From Flavobacteriaceae bacterium (GTDB lineage: Bacteria; Bacteroidota; Bacteroidia; Flavobacteriales; Flavobacteriaceae), in the NCBI GenBank assembly GCA_008081175.1, contig VMCW01000194.1, positions 1 through 12,266 on the forward strand: a stretch of 12,266 nucleotides of DNA, in the 5' to 3' direction. Shown here in pieces: positions 1-7,455 of this stretch. The position numbers were made by a program, and so were the translations under genes. Below the pieces are notes generated by a model. It was not told the origin of the DNA. It saw only the letters and a program-made list of their open reading frames with translations, and made no database searches. Within the stretch, counting starts at the first letter, position 1, and every line of letters begins with the position of its first letter.

Positions 1-83
1 TTTACAACCAGCATGGTTTTGAAAAAACAGGCGACACTTATTTAGAGGATGGAATACCACATATTGCTATGATAAAGCAGTAA
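1..83 (+). CDS. GNAT-family N-acetyltransferase, C-terminal fragment (5' end outside window)
   Basis: An open frame enters from the left edge (first full codon at base 3) and stops with TAA at 81-83, giving the last 26 residues. The tail contains YNQHGF, then a Gly-Asp/Glu-Asp stretch and GIPHIAM. A 'Y..HGF...G..Y.EDGIPH..M' ending is typical of the last strands of GNAT acetyltransferases, especially ElaA-like members, where the Tyr-x-x-x-GF turn helps close the acetyl-CoA site. These enzymes move an acetyl group from acetyl-CoA to an amine; the substrate cannot be told from this fragment. The gene converges on rnpA, with only 2 nt between the two stop codons. Only the C-terminus is visible, so the subfamily is a guess. 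Confidence 0.7.
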   Translation, partial: YNQHGFEKTGDTYLEDGIPHIAMIKQ

Positions 84-85
84 AG

Positions 86-430
86 CTATATTTTTTCAAA
101 TAGCTCTTTTACTTCTTCGACAATAAGAGCTGTATTTGGCATTTCTTTACCGGTATAAATCAACATACACTGGCCACCGAAAGAAAGATTTCGTGGCAGT
201 TCTTTTAAAGCAACACGAAGTACTCTTTTTATACGGTTTCTATCTACAGCTCTAGAAAAATTTTTTTTGGACACCGTAACTCCTGCTTCAAGCACCAGGG
301 TATCTTCCTCTTTATTTAAACGTAGTAAGAGCGTTTTACTCTTGTAGTGTTTTCCCTTTTCAAATAAAAGATCAATAACTGTTTTCCCTTTGAGAGGAAT
401 CAGCGAGCATTCAATCTTTTGAAGCGGCAT
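86..430 (-). CDS. rnpA: Ribonuclease P protein component
   Basis: Small basic protein of 114 aa, the usual length for RnpA. It binds the catalytic RNase P RNA and helps it recognise and cut the 5' leader of precursor tRNAs. The diagnostic segment is at residues 49-72: a G-V-T-V-S-K-K strand, then A-V-D-R-N-R-I-K-R, whose RNR helix (64-66) contacts the RNA. The N-terminal 'LIDLLFEKGK'-like part aligns with the family's usual '..LFEKGK' segment. The ATG at 428-430 is the only methionine that keeps the fold. It lies inside the 3' end of the upstream peptidase gene (overlap 411-430), which suggests translational coupling. No Shine-Dalgarno is seen. The neighbours are not rpmH/yidC, the common partners in other phyla, and no promoter of its own is obvious, so it is probably expressed from the block that starts at the SulP gene. 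Confidence 0.95.
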   Translation of the reverse strand: MPLQKIECSLIPLKGKTVIDLLFEKGKHYKSKTLLLRLNKEEDTLVLEAGVTVSKKNFSRAVDRNRIKRVLRVALKELPRNLSFGGQCMLIYTGKEMPNTALIVEEVKELFEKI

Positions 431-2234
431 AGTAATTATTGCTTTTGTCTATATCTGCCATCAAATTTGACGGATCTATAATAACAGCTTCAATTGCATC
501 TTTTGGGTAGTCAACAGTCAAAGTGTAATTTAAGTGTGACCAGGACCAGTCTTTATGTACGACCCATTTCAAAGGGTATGGATTTTCTTTTTCTCCTCGC
601 ATTAGTGAGATGGGTACGTAATGCAATTCACTACTACCATCTTTGAGAACAACGAGAATTTCTAGTGGCATTGGCATTAATTCTTTTCGTATCAACTGTA
701 TTTGTGTTGTTGCCTCTTTTTCTATTACCGACTCAACAGCATAATCAATTTTATTTGTTGTTTGGGTCCAGTCAGTGAGGTACCACTGCAATTGAAGTCC
801 TGAAACACGTTCTGCAATTCTTCTTAAATCGTTAGGTTGAGGGTGTTTGAATTTCCATTCAGAATAATAGGTTTGTAGGGTTTCAAAAAGTTTATCATTA
901 CCCATTATATAACCCAACTGTCCTAAAAAAACAGCGCCTTTACTGTACGCATTTCTTTCATAGGCATAATTGTGATAAAAGCGATTGGCGTTGGTGCTTT
1001 GTGGCATTTCTCCTCCTGAGTTTGCCAACTGATAATACCCTCTGTATGATCCTTCTAAAGGAAATTCACTGTTTCGTTCTAAAATTTCGTTTCCAGCAAG
1101 AGTAGAGATAAAGGAAGTAAAACCTTCGTCCATCCACTCATGCTTGGTTTCATTGGTTGCTAAAACGTGTTGAAACCAGGAATGGGCAAGTTCATGAGCC
1201 GTTACACCAAACAAAGAATTGTAGTTTCTTCCCCCAGTTATCAGGGTCAACATCGCGTATTCCATACCACCATCTCCTCCTTGGACAACAGAATATTTTT
1301 TATAAGGATACGGACCTATTTTTTCATTAAAATAAGCCATCATCTGAGCAGTATGAGGCTGAAGTTTTTTCCAATTTTCCAGTATTTCAGGATCGTTTTT
1401 ATAAAAGAAATGAAGCGCTACACCGTTAGGACCAGGATAGATATCGTGAATATAATCAGGGTCAGCGGCCCAGGTAAAGTCATGAACTTGTGGAGCCACA
1501 AAATGCCACGTAATTTTTCCTTTTTTTGTTTTAGGGCGCTTTCTTTCCGAGTAACCTTTTCCGATAATGTCAGCATTTTGGAGATATCCACTGGCGGCAA
1601 CCATAAACTTTTCATCTAAAGTAATTTTAACATCAAAATCGCCCCAAACACCATGAAATTCTCTTCCTGTATAGGGATCGGTATTCCAACCCTCTACATC
1701 GTATTCAGCCATTTTAGGATACCATTGTGCCATTGAAAAAGCGACTCCTTCGCTGGAGTTTTTTCCGGCACGGCGGATTACATCGGGCACGTGACCGTTG
1801 AATTGTAGCTCAAACGTAGAAGTACCTCCTGGAGGGATGGGCTTATTTAGGATGACTTCTAGTATAGTCTCAGAGTCGACAACTTTTACTAATTCTCCGT
1901 CTTGCTTTAGATCAATAACTTTTAAAAAACCTTGTTGTTCAGCAGTCAGGCTGTCTAGGTCTACTTTGAAACGCCTGTTTTGATCAGGAGCGCTTTTAAG
2001 GCGGACAGCCATTTCGCTCCCAGGACGGAAGGCGTTGAAATACAAGTGATAAAACACCTTGTGTAGCGTTTCCGGAGAATTGTTTGTATAAACCAAAGTT
2101 TGGGACCCAAAATAATTCGCACTTTCAGGATCCAATTCCACATCCATAGTATAGTCTACAGCTTGTTGCCAGTATTGTGCCTGTACATGAACAAAAGACA
2201 AAAAGAATAAAAAAGAAAAGAGAATAAACCGCAT
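411..2234 (-). CDS. Secreted M1-type (gluzincin) zinc metallopeptidase
   Basis: Protein of 607 aa with a signal peptide: Met-Arg, a Phe/Leu-rich core, and probable cleavage after VQA near residue 19, so it acts in the periplasm or outside the cell. The catalytic centre is intact. GGMEY at 322-326 replaces the GxMEN exopeptidase loop. HELAH is at 347-351 and the third zinc ligand is Glu370, exactly 18 residues after the second His, the M1 spacing. Tyr430 in a 'Y-S-K-G' context is a good candidate for the transition-state Tyr. Residues 20-310 form the N-terminal beta saddle region. The family removes N-terminal residues from peptides; Tyr in place of Asn in the GGMEY loop is seen in bacterial M1 relatives, and the exact specificity is unknown. 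The gene lies 29 nt downstream of the MBL gene, and its last 20 nt overlap rnpA. Confidence 0.92.
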   Translation of the reverse strand: MRFILFSFLFFLSFVHVQAQYWQQAVDYTMDVELDPESANYFGSQTLVYTNNSPETLHKVFYHLYFNAFRPGSEMAVRLKSAPDQNRRFKVDLDSLTAEQQGFLKVIDLKQDGELVKVVDSETILEVILNKPIPPGGTSTFELQFNGHVPDVIRRAGKNSSEGVAFSMAQWYPKMAEYDVEGWNTDPYTGREFHGVWGDFDVKITLDEKFMVAASGYLQNADIIGKGYSERKRPKTKKGKITWHFVAPQVHDFTWAADPDYIHDIYPGPNGVALHFFYKNDPEILENWKKLQPHTAQMMAYFNEKIGPYPYKKYSVVQGGDGGMEYAMLTLITGGRNYNSLFGVTAHELAHSWFQHVLATNETKHEWMDEGFTSFISTLAGNEILERNSEFPLEGSYRGYYQLANSGGEMPQSTNANRFYHNYAYERNAYSKGAVFLGQLGYIMGNDKLFETLQTYYSEWKFKHPQPNDLRRIAERVSGLQLQWYLTDWTQTTNKIDYAVESVIEKEATTQIQLIRKELMPMPLEILVVLKDGSSELHYVPISLMRGEKENPYPLKWVVHKDWSWSHLNYTLTVDYPKDAIEAVIIDPSNLMADIDKSNNYYAASKD

Positions 2235-2263
2235 TGCAAAAAGGTTTTAAATGATAACTGTTT

Positions 2264-3124
2264 TTAAGAAACACTAAAATAAGAATCCAAACGATAAGAG
2301 GCTTTCATTCGCACCCCTTTTTCTGTTTTTTTAAGAGAAATGATCTCGTGATTAGGATCGTGTTCAAGAAACAAAAGAACGTCATTTTCTTCAGCTTCTT
2401 TTAAAAAAGCTGATTTTTCGTCTAGCGTTAATAAAGGGCGAGTATCATACCCCATCACATAAGGAACGGGAAGATGTCCTGCGGTGGGAATTAAGTCTGC
2501 ACAAAAAACCAACCGACTTCCTCGGTAGTCAATAATAGGTAGCATCTGTTTTTCTGTATGTCCGTCCACCAAAAGAATAGAAAAAGGAAAAGGGGTCTTT
2601 TCCAATAAAGGCCCGGAGCCCTCGATAAATTGAAGCTGCCCACTTTTTTCTAAAGGGAGTATGTTTTCTGGGAGAAAAGAAGCTTTTTCTCTTACATTGG
2701 GAGTGGTTGCCCACAACCAATGTTCTTTGTGTACCCAAAAAGAGGCGTTTGGAAAAGAAGGAACGAGCGTTCCTTGGTCGGTATAACGAACCGCCCCTCC
2801 ACAGTGATCAAAGTGAAGGTGTGTTAAAAATACATCTGTGATTTGATCTATGGCAAAGCCCGCTTTTTTAAGCGAACCCTCTAATGTATGGTTTCCCCAT
2901 CTGTGGTAGTGACTAAAGAATTTTTCACTTTGTTTTTCACCCATTCCTGTGTCAATCAAAATCAACCGGCTGTCATGTTCTACAAGCAGGCAACGACAAG
3001 CCATTTCGATTTGATTGTTTTCGTCCGCTGGATTAGTTCGCTCCCACAATACTTTGGGAACAACCCCAAACATAGCACCTCCGTCCAACTTGAAATTTCC
3101 TGCTTCAACGACGTGTAACTTCAT
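2264..3124 (-). CDS. Metallo-beta-lactamase-fold hydrolase (lactonase-like group)
   Basis: Protein of 286 aa with a complete two-metal MBL site: H102-L-H104-F-D106-H107 after a beta strand, H189 in 'VDGHT', D210 in 'FCAD' and H255 in 'LEHD'. This arrangement and length match the cytoplasmic MBL hydrolases that include N-acyl-homoserine lactonases and other lactone or ester hydrolases. There is no signal peptide. After His189 the sequence is TEKQ rather than the TPGH of classical AiiA-type lactonases, so I do not assign quorum quenching. The start codon at 3122-3124 follows the SulP stop codon after 1 nt, a spacing that strongly suggests co-transcription and translational coupling. A metabolic link with SulP is not evident. 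Fold and metal site are certain; the substrate is unknown. Confidence 0.88.
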   Translation of the reverse strand: MKLHVVEAGNFKLDGGAMFGVVPKVLWERTNPADENNQIEMACRCLLVEHDSRLILIDTGMGEKQSEKFFSHYHRWGNHTLEGSLKKAGFAIDQITDVFLTHLHFDHCGGAVRYTDQGTLVPSFPNASFWVHKEHWLWATTPNVREKASFLPENILPLEKSGQLQFIEGSGPLLEKTPFPFSILLVDGHTEKQMLPIIDYRGSRLVFCADLIPTAGHLPVPYVMGYDTRPLLTLDEKSAFLKEAEENDVLLFLEHDPNHEIISLKKTEKGVRMKASYRLDSYFSVS

Positions 3125-3125
3125 T

Positions 3126-5339
3126 CTATTTCAACAAGAGTTTTGTCAATTCTTGACTGTATTTAATTAACGCCATGGTTTCATCTGTTCTTGCTAATTT
3201 TATTTTGTTAAAAATTATGAGTCCGTTTCCGTTACTTTCAATATGGTAAATTTGCCTGTTTTCAAAGAAAGAAATGATTTCATCAGTAAAGAAAGCGCGA
3301 ATTTCAGATTCATCACGGCCAGTGATAAGAAACTTACTTGAAAAATTAGGATACATTTCAAAGTCTATATCTTTGTGGCCTGCAAAAGCAATTACCTTGT
3401 CAAAAATTTTCTCAAAAAGCCCTTCTTTTTCCATGGAGAAAATAGGCATCTTTTTGTTAATTTTTAAGGCCATTACTGTGGTGTAAAAAGTCTCTGCCGA
3501 AAATGCAGCGCCGTCATTGAATGTTACATCTGCTATTTCCCATGAGACATTAAAATCATTAAAAACTCCTTCAAGACAATTTGACTTACGTTCAATAGGC
3601 CGTATTTCAAAAAAATGGAACTTTTTAAGATACGTGGTGTCCCAATCTACAGAGTAATTATATTTGTAACCCTCTGTGTTTGCTATGTTCTGAAGGCGAA
3701 TCTGTCTTGGAGATAGTTTTTTTGGAGTGTTATTAAGGGCTATTTTTAAAGCCCTGTTGTGATTACAAAAGGAAACATGAGAGTCTAGCCCAACGATTGA
3801 AACCTGACCACCCGAACTTTTTTGAGCCCTCAAAAAATCGACGATATAATCCATAAAAGTAATCCCTACCAAACGCGTTTCGGACATTTCGATAATTACA
3901 TTCTTACTAGGAGGAATTTTTGTTACGAGTTTGTTGATTTTTAATATTCCTAAAAAGTTTGCAACACCTTTAATTTTTAATTGATAGGAGCCGTCTTGAT
4001 TTGAAATCAAATCTGAACCCGAGTTAAATACCATTTTAAAAAATTGACGAAAAGGTACTCTCGCCAATAAAAGATGACTAATTAAAACCAAAACCAACCC
4101 GCCAAATAAACCAACAAGAAGGTTTGTATAAACAGTAATAATCATGGTTGCGAGAAAAAAGACAAGCTGTTCCGTTCCTTTAGAATACACCTGTTTGAAA
4201 ACGCTTGGAGAAGCCAGCTTAAAACCAGTATACACCAGAAGTATAGCAAAAGCACACAAAGGAACTTGTCGCATTAAAGGGCCTAGCACAACAATAAAAA
4301 AGATCAATAAGATTCCTTGGTAAAGATTACTCCATTTTGTTTTTGCTCCATTCTGGATGTTTATTGTACTTCTTATTATAACAGCAATAATTGGCAGCCC
4401 ACCAATTAATCCTGCTACCGCTGTACTCAAACCGATACCTGTTAGCTCTTTGTTTAAATCCGTTTTTCTTTTAAATGGATCAAGTTTATCGACAGCTTTT
4501 GCAATAGCCAAAGACTCAATACTCGTAATTATTAAAAGAGAAAAAACAGTGGTCCAGAATTCTATCGTTCTAACCATACCAAAATTAGGAAACACGATGG
4601 AATCTATTATATTATCAGGGATTTGTAACAAAAGATCAGGCCCAACAGTATAATTTTTTCCAAAGAATGAAAGGGTATGCTCATTAAAAAAATCAAATAG
4701 ATAAGCAAAAGGAATAGAGAGGGCTAACACCCACATAGGAATCGGTAAAATATTAAAAAACCTATTGTTTATTTTAGATTGGACCAGCAACAAAATGAAA
4801 CCAGACAAAGAAATCAAAACAACAAATGGGTTTGCTTGTGGTAGTAATGTTATTGCGTCTGAAAGGTTTTGTACAATGTTTGGGCTATCGGAACTTGTGC
4901 CTAATGCAACATGAATTTGTTTGGCACAAATCACGATACCGATTGCTGCTAAAATTCCAGTAATGACAGAAGAGTGAAATATTTCTGCAAACCGTCCTAG
5001 TTTAAATAGGCCCAAAACCGCTTGTATCAATCCAGAAACTACAATAGCCGCCAACACATAATTAAAAGCTTGCCCAGAACCATCATCCATGAGGGTAATA
5101 CCAAGCAGTATGACAGCAATTACCCCTTTTGCAGGCCCATTGATTGAAACATGTCCGCCCCGGAAAAAGGTTGTCACCACACCACCGACAAAAGCAGAGA
5201 TTATCCCAGACATGGCAGGAGCACCAGCTGCTAAAGCAATTCCTAAAGAAAGAGGAAGGGCAATAAGCGAAACACTTACCGCCGCAATTAGATCACTTTT
5301 CCAGTTATCAATTAAATTTAAACTCCTTTTTTCGGACAT
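3126..5339 (-). CDS. SulP-family inorganic anion transporter with STAS-like and extra C-terminal domains
   Basis: Protein of 737 aa. Residues about 15-425 are a hydrophobic multi-span SulP/SLC26 transport domain. Visible marks are the early ALPLSLGIALAAG helix, the GGHVSINGPAKG loop (61-72) at the substrate site and 'ITSIESLAIAKAVD' near 270-284. Residues about 445-540 form a STAS-like cytosolic domain ending in 'GLDSH...CNHNRALK'. A further region of about 195 residues (543-737) follows and is not part of ordinary SulP proteins. The family moves sulfate, bicarbonate, chloride or related anions across the inner membrane. Bacteroidota members often sit beside carbonic anhydrase, but none is in this window, so the substrate is open. 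It is the first gene of the block SulP-MBL-M1-rnpA. Its promoter should lie in the 163-nt spacer upstream, but I could not find a perfect -7 box there. Confidence 0.9.
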   Translation of the reverse strand: MSEKRSLNLIDNWKSDLIAAVSVSLIALPLSLGIALAAGAPAMSGIISAFVGGVVTTFFRGGHVSINGPAKGVIAVILLGITLMDDGSGQAFNYVLAAIVVSGLIQAVLGLFKLGRFAEIFHSSVITGILAAIGIVICAKQIHVALGTSSDSPNIVQNLSDAITLLPQANPFVVLISLSGFILLLVQSKINNRFFNILPIPMWVLALSIPFAYLFDFFNEHTLSFFGKNYTVGPDLLLQIPDNIIDSIVFPNFGMVRTIEFWTTVFSLLIITSIESLAIAKAVDKLDPFKRKTDLNKELTGIGLSTAVAGLIGGLPIIAVIIRSTINIQNGAKTKWSNLYQGILLIFFIVVLGPLMRQVPLCAFAILLVYTGFKLASPSVFKQVYSKGTEQLVFFLATMIITVYTNLLVGLFGGLVLVLISHLLLARVPFRQFFKMVFNSGSDLISNQDGSYQLKIKGVANFLGILKINKLVTKIPPSKNVIIEMSETRLVGITFMDYIVDFLRAQKSSGGQVSIVGLDSHVSFCNHNRALKIALNNTPKKLSPRQIRLQNIANTEGYKYNYSVDWDTTYLKKFHFFEIRPIERKSNCLEGVFNDFNVSWEIADVTFNDGAAFSAETFYTTVMALKINKKMPIFSMEKEGLFEKIFDKVIAFAGHKDIDFEMYPNFSSKFLITGRDESEIRAFFTDEIISFFENRQIYHIESNGNGLIIFNKIKLARTDETMALIKYSQELTKLLLK

Positions 5340-5502
5340 CTAGGCTCTCTTCTTTCGTTTGTTGCTATTAAGTATAACTAAAAATACTAAATTTTACCTA
5401 GTGTTCTCACTATTCGTGACAGCTCAAAAGAACCGTGATTTTTGATAACACTAAATTTGTTTGTCAAAAGCCCATAAAAGAACGAATAAATGAGAGAGAA
5501 AA
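5340..5502. promoter_or_regulatory. Spacer between lepA and SulP: likely control region with nested inverted repeats
   Basis: This 163-nt AT-rich stretch separates the lepA stop from the SulP start, both on the minus strand. Two inverted repeats are visible: TAGTGTT at 5399-5405 with AACACTA at 5447-5453, and between them a short palindrome TCAC-TATTC-GTGA at 5407-5419. A transcriptional regulator could bind here. No perfect TAnnTTTG box is found on the minus strand; the nearest are one-mismatch boxes such as TTCTTTTG. No strong GC-rich terminator hairpin for lepA is seen. Its role as the SulP promoter region is inferred from position only. Confidence 0.3.
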
Positions 5503-7299
5503 TCAGTCGTTAAGCTTAAGTACAGCCATAAAAGCCTGTTGTGGAATTTCTACATTTCCGACTTGTCTCATTTTCTTTTTCCCTTTTTTCTGCTTTTCGA
5601 GAAGCTTACGCTTTCTGGTAATGTCACCACCATAGCATTTTGCAGTGACGTCCTTTCGAAGTGCTTTAATGGTTTCTCTGGAGATAATTTTAGCTCCTAT
5701 TGCCGCCTGGATGGGAATATCAAATTGTTGGCGGGGGATGAGTTCGCGCAATTTTTCACACATTTTTTTCCCTATAGTGTACGCATTATCTGCATGTACA
5801 AGCGCAGAAAGGGCATCAACCTGATTGGCATTCAATAAGATGTCCACTTTCACTAATTTAGAAGGACGCATACCCAGGGGACTATAATCGAAAGAAGCAT
5901 AGCCTTTTGAAACGGTCTTTAAGCGGTCGTAAAAATCAAACACAATTTCCGCCAAAGGCATGTCAAAAGAAAGCTCTACCCGCTCTGGAGTAAGATACGT
6001 TTGGTTGGTTATTTGCCCCCGTTTTTCAATGCACAAAGACATGACGTTTCCTACAAACTCCGCTTTGGTAATTATTGATGCTTTGATGTAAGGCTCTTCC
6101 ACACGATCCAATCCTGAGGGATCTGGCAGGTCAGATGGGTTGTTGACCCATAGGACTTCATCGGGGTTCTTTTTAGTAAAAGCCTGATATGAAACGTTGG
6201 GAACAGTTGTGATGACTGTCATATTAAATTCTCGTTCCAGGCGTTCTTGGATAATTTCTAAGTGGAGCATACCCAGGAAACCACAACGAAAACCAAAACC
6301 GAGCGCTGCTGAACTTTCTGGGAAAAAGACCAAGGAGGCATCGTTGAGCTGAAGCTTTTCCATTGAAGAACGCAGCTCTTCGTACTCTTCAGTATCTACA
6401 GGGTAGATGCCCGCAAAAACCATTGGTTTTACCTCTTCAAAACCATCTATTGCTTCCCGTGTTGGATTTTCAGGGTTCGTAATGGTGTCACCCACCTTAA
6501 CCTCTTTAGCTTCCTTGATGCCTGTTATCAAATACCCCACATCACCAGCAGAAATTTCTTTTTTAGATTCTTGATTGAGTTTGAGTGTACCTATTTCGTC
6601 GGCATAATAGGTTTTTTGTGTAGCGATAAACTGTATTTTCTGACCTTTCTTAATGGATCCGTTTATTACTCTAAAATAGGTTTCAACCCCACGAAATGGA
6701 TTATAGACAGAATCGAAAATCAACGCTTGAAGTGGTGCCTCTGGATTCCCTTTGGGAGAGGGAACGCGCTGAATAATTGCTGTTAAAATTTCTTGAATCC
6801 CCATACCTGTTTTGGCAGAGGCGGGGATTACGTCTTCTGGAGCACAGCCCAGAAGGTCTACAATATCATCTGTAACCTCTTCTGGGTTGGCAGAAGGGAG
6901 GTCTATTTTATTTAAAACAGGAATGATTTCCAAGTCGTTTTCCAGTGCGAGATAGAGGTTGGAAATTGTCTGTGCTTGGATGCTTTGTGCGGCATCCACG
7001 ATGAGCAACGCCCCCTCACAGGCAGCTATAGAACGAGAAACCTCATAAGAAAAATCCACATGTCCCGGGGTGTCTATAAGGTTGAGTATGTAAGTCTCCC
7101 CTTCATGGGTATACTCCATCTGTATAGCGTGAGATTTGATCGTAATTCCCCGTTCACGTTCCAAGTCCATATTGTCTAAGAGCTGGTCTTGTTTTTCGCG
7201 CTCACTTACAGTACCTGTAAAATCAAGCAAGCGATCAGCAAGGGTACTTTTACCGTGATCTATATGGGCAATAATGCAAAAATTTCTGATGTTTTTCAT
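5503..7299 (-). CDS. lepA: Elongation factor 4 (LepA), ribosome-associated GTPase
   Basis: Protein of 598 aa with this start, matching the family length of about 600. LepA binds ribosomes in an EF-G-like way and affects translation initiation, stalled elongation and 30S biogenesis. GTPase motifs are in order: P-loop AHIDHGKST (11-19), switch I RGIT (50-53), DTPGH (76-80), NKID (130-133) and SAK (161-163). EF-G-like domains II, III and V follow. The unique LepA C-terminal domain ends in 'YGGDITRKRKLLEKQKKGKKKM' style basic residues and 'PQQAFMAVLKL'. The frame stays open back to 7350, but the extra 17 residues are not part of the family, and a perfect -7 box (7324-7331) lies within them, so the ATG at 7297-7299 is chosen. 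The gene diverges from dusB. Confidence 0.97.
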   Translation of the reverse strand: MKNIRNFCIIAHIDHGKSTLADRLLDFTGTVSEREKQDQLLDNMDLERERGITIKSHAIQMEYTHEGETYILNLIDTPGHVDFSYEVSRSIAACEGALLIVDAAQSIQAQTISNLYLALENDLEIIPVLNKIDLPSANPEEVTDDIVDLLGCAPEDVIPASAKTGMGIQEILTAIIQRVPSPKGNPEAPLQALIFDSVYNPFRGVETYFRVINGSIKKGQKIQFIATQKTYYADEIGTLKLNQESKKEISAGDVGYLITGIKEAKEVKVGDTITNPENPTREAIDGFEEVKPMVFAGIYPVDTEEYEELRSSMEKLQLNDASLVFFPESSAALGFGFRCGFLGMLHLEIIQERLEREFNMTVITTVPNVSYQAFTKKNPDEVLWVNNPSDLPDPSGLDRVEEPYIKASIITKAEFVGNVMSLCIEKRGQITNQTYLTPERVELSFDMPLAEIVFDFYDRLKTVSKGYASFDYSPLGMRPSKLVKVDILLNANQVDALSALVHADNAYTIGKKMCEKLRELIPRQQFDIPIQAAIGAKIISRETIKALRKDVTAKCYGGDITRKRKLLEKQKKGKKKMRQVGNVEIPQQAFMAVLKLND

Positions 7300-7323
7300 A
7301 CAACTCCATCTGTCATAGCTTTG

Positions 7324-7331
7324 CAAATATA
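7324..7331 (-). promoter_or_regulatory. Bacteroidota-type -7 box for lepA
   Basis: On the minus strand the sequence reads TATATTTG, a perfect match to the Bacteroidota consensus TAnnTTTG. It ends 24 nt before the lepA ATG, so transcription would begin roughly 15-20 nt upstream of that start codon. No good TTG/TTTG -33 element is seen at the usual 17-23 nt spacing. The box lies inside the longer open frame and supports the downstream start. Confidence 0.55.
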
Positions 7332-7431
7332 GGGCATAGTAACACTGCATTAGGGATTCTTATCAACTTTTGTTTTCATTCTTTTATCGCTTTGATACAG
7401 AGGTAAAAAAGGCGAACCCCATACTTTTCCT

Positions 7432-7439
7432 TATTTTTG
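7432..7439 (+). promoter_or_regulatory. Bacteroidota-type -7 box for dusB
   Basis: TATTTTTG matches TAnnTTTG perfectly and ends 16 nt before the GTG start of dusB, which predicts a very short leader of about 10 nt. No convincing -33 TTG is seen at 17-23 nt; a TTTG at 7391-7394 is too far away. This box and the lepA box both lie in the 156-nt divergent spacer. Confidence 0.5.
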
Positions 7440-7455
7440 TCGAAAAGAAACAGAA

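Noticed and set aside
1167..1619. 150-codon open frame on the plus strand
   Set aside because: It lies entirely antisense to the zinc-site region of the M1 peptidase, and its translation has no recognisable features. It is a shadow of the real gene.
2264..3124. Calling the MBL protein an N-acyl-homoserine lactonase
   Set aside because: The metal ligands are shared by many MBL hydrolases and the substrate-side sequence does not match classical AHL lactonases; there is no quorum-sensing context.
4357..4653. 98-codon plus-strand frame with hydrophobic stretches
   Set aside because: It is antisense to SulP membrane helices; the hydrophobic look comes from the complement of transmembrane codons.
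7300..7350. 17-residue N-terminal extension of LepA
   Set aside because: It is not part of the LepA family, the family N-terminus starts at the ATG at 7299, and a promoter box lies within the extension.
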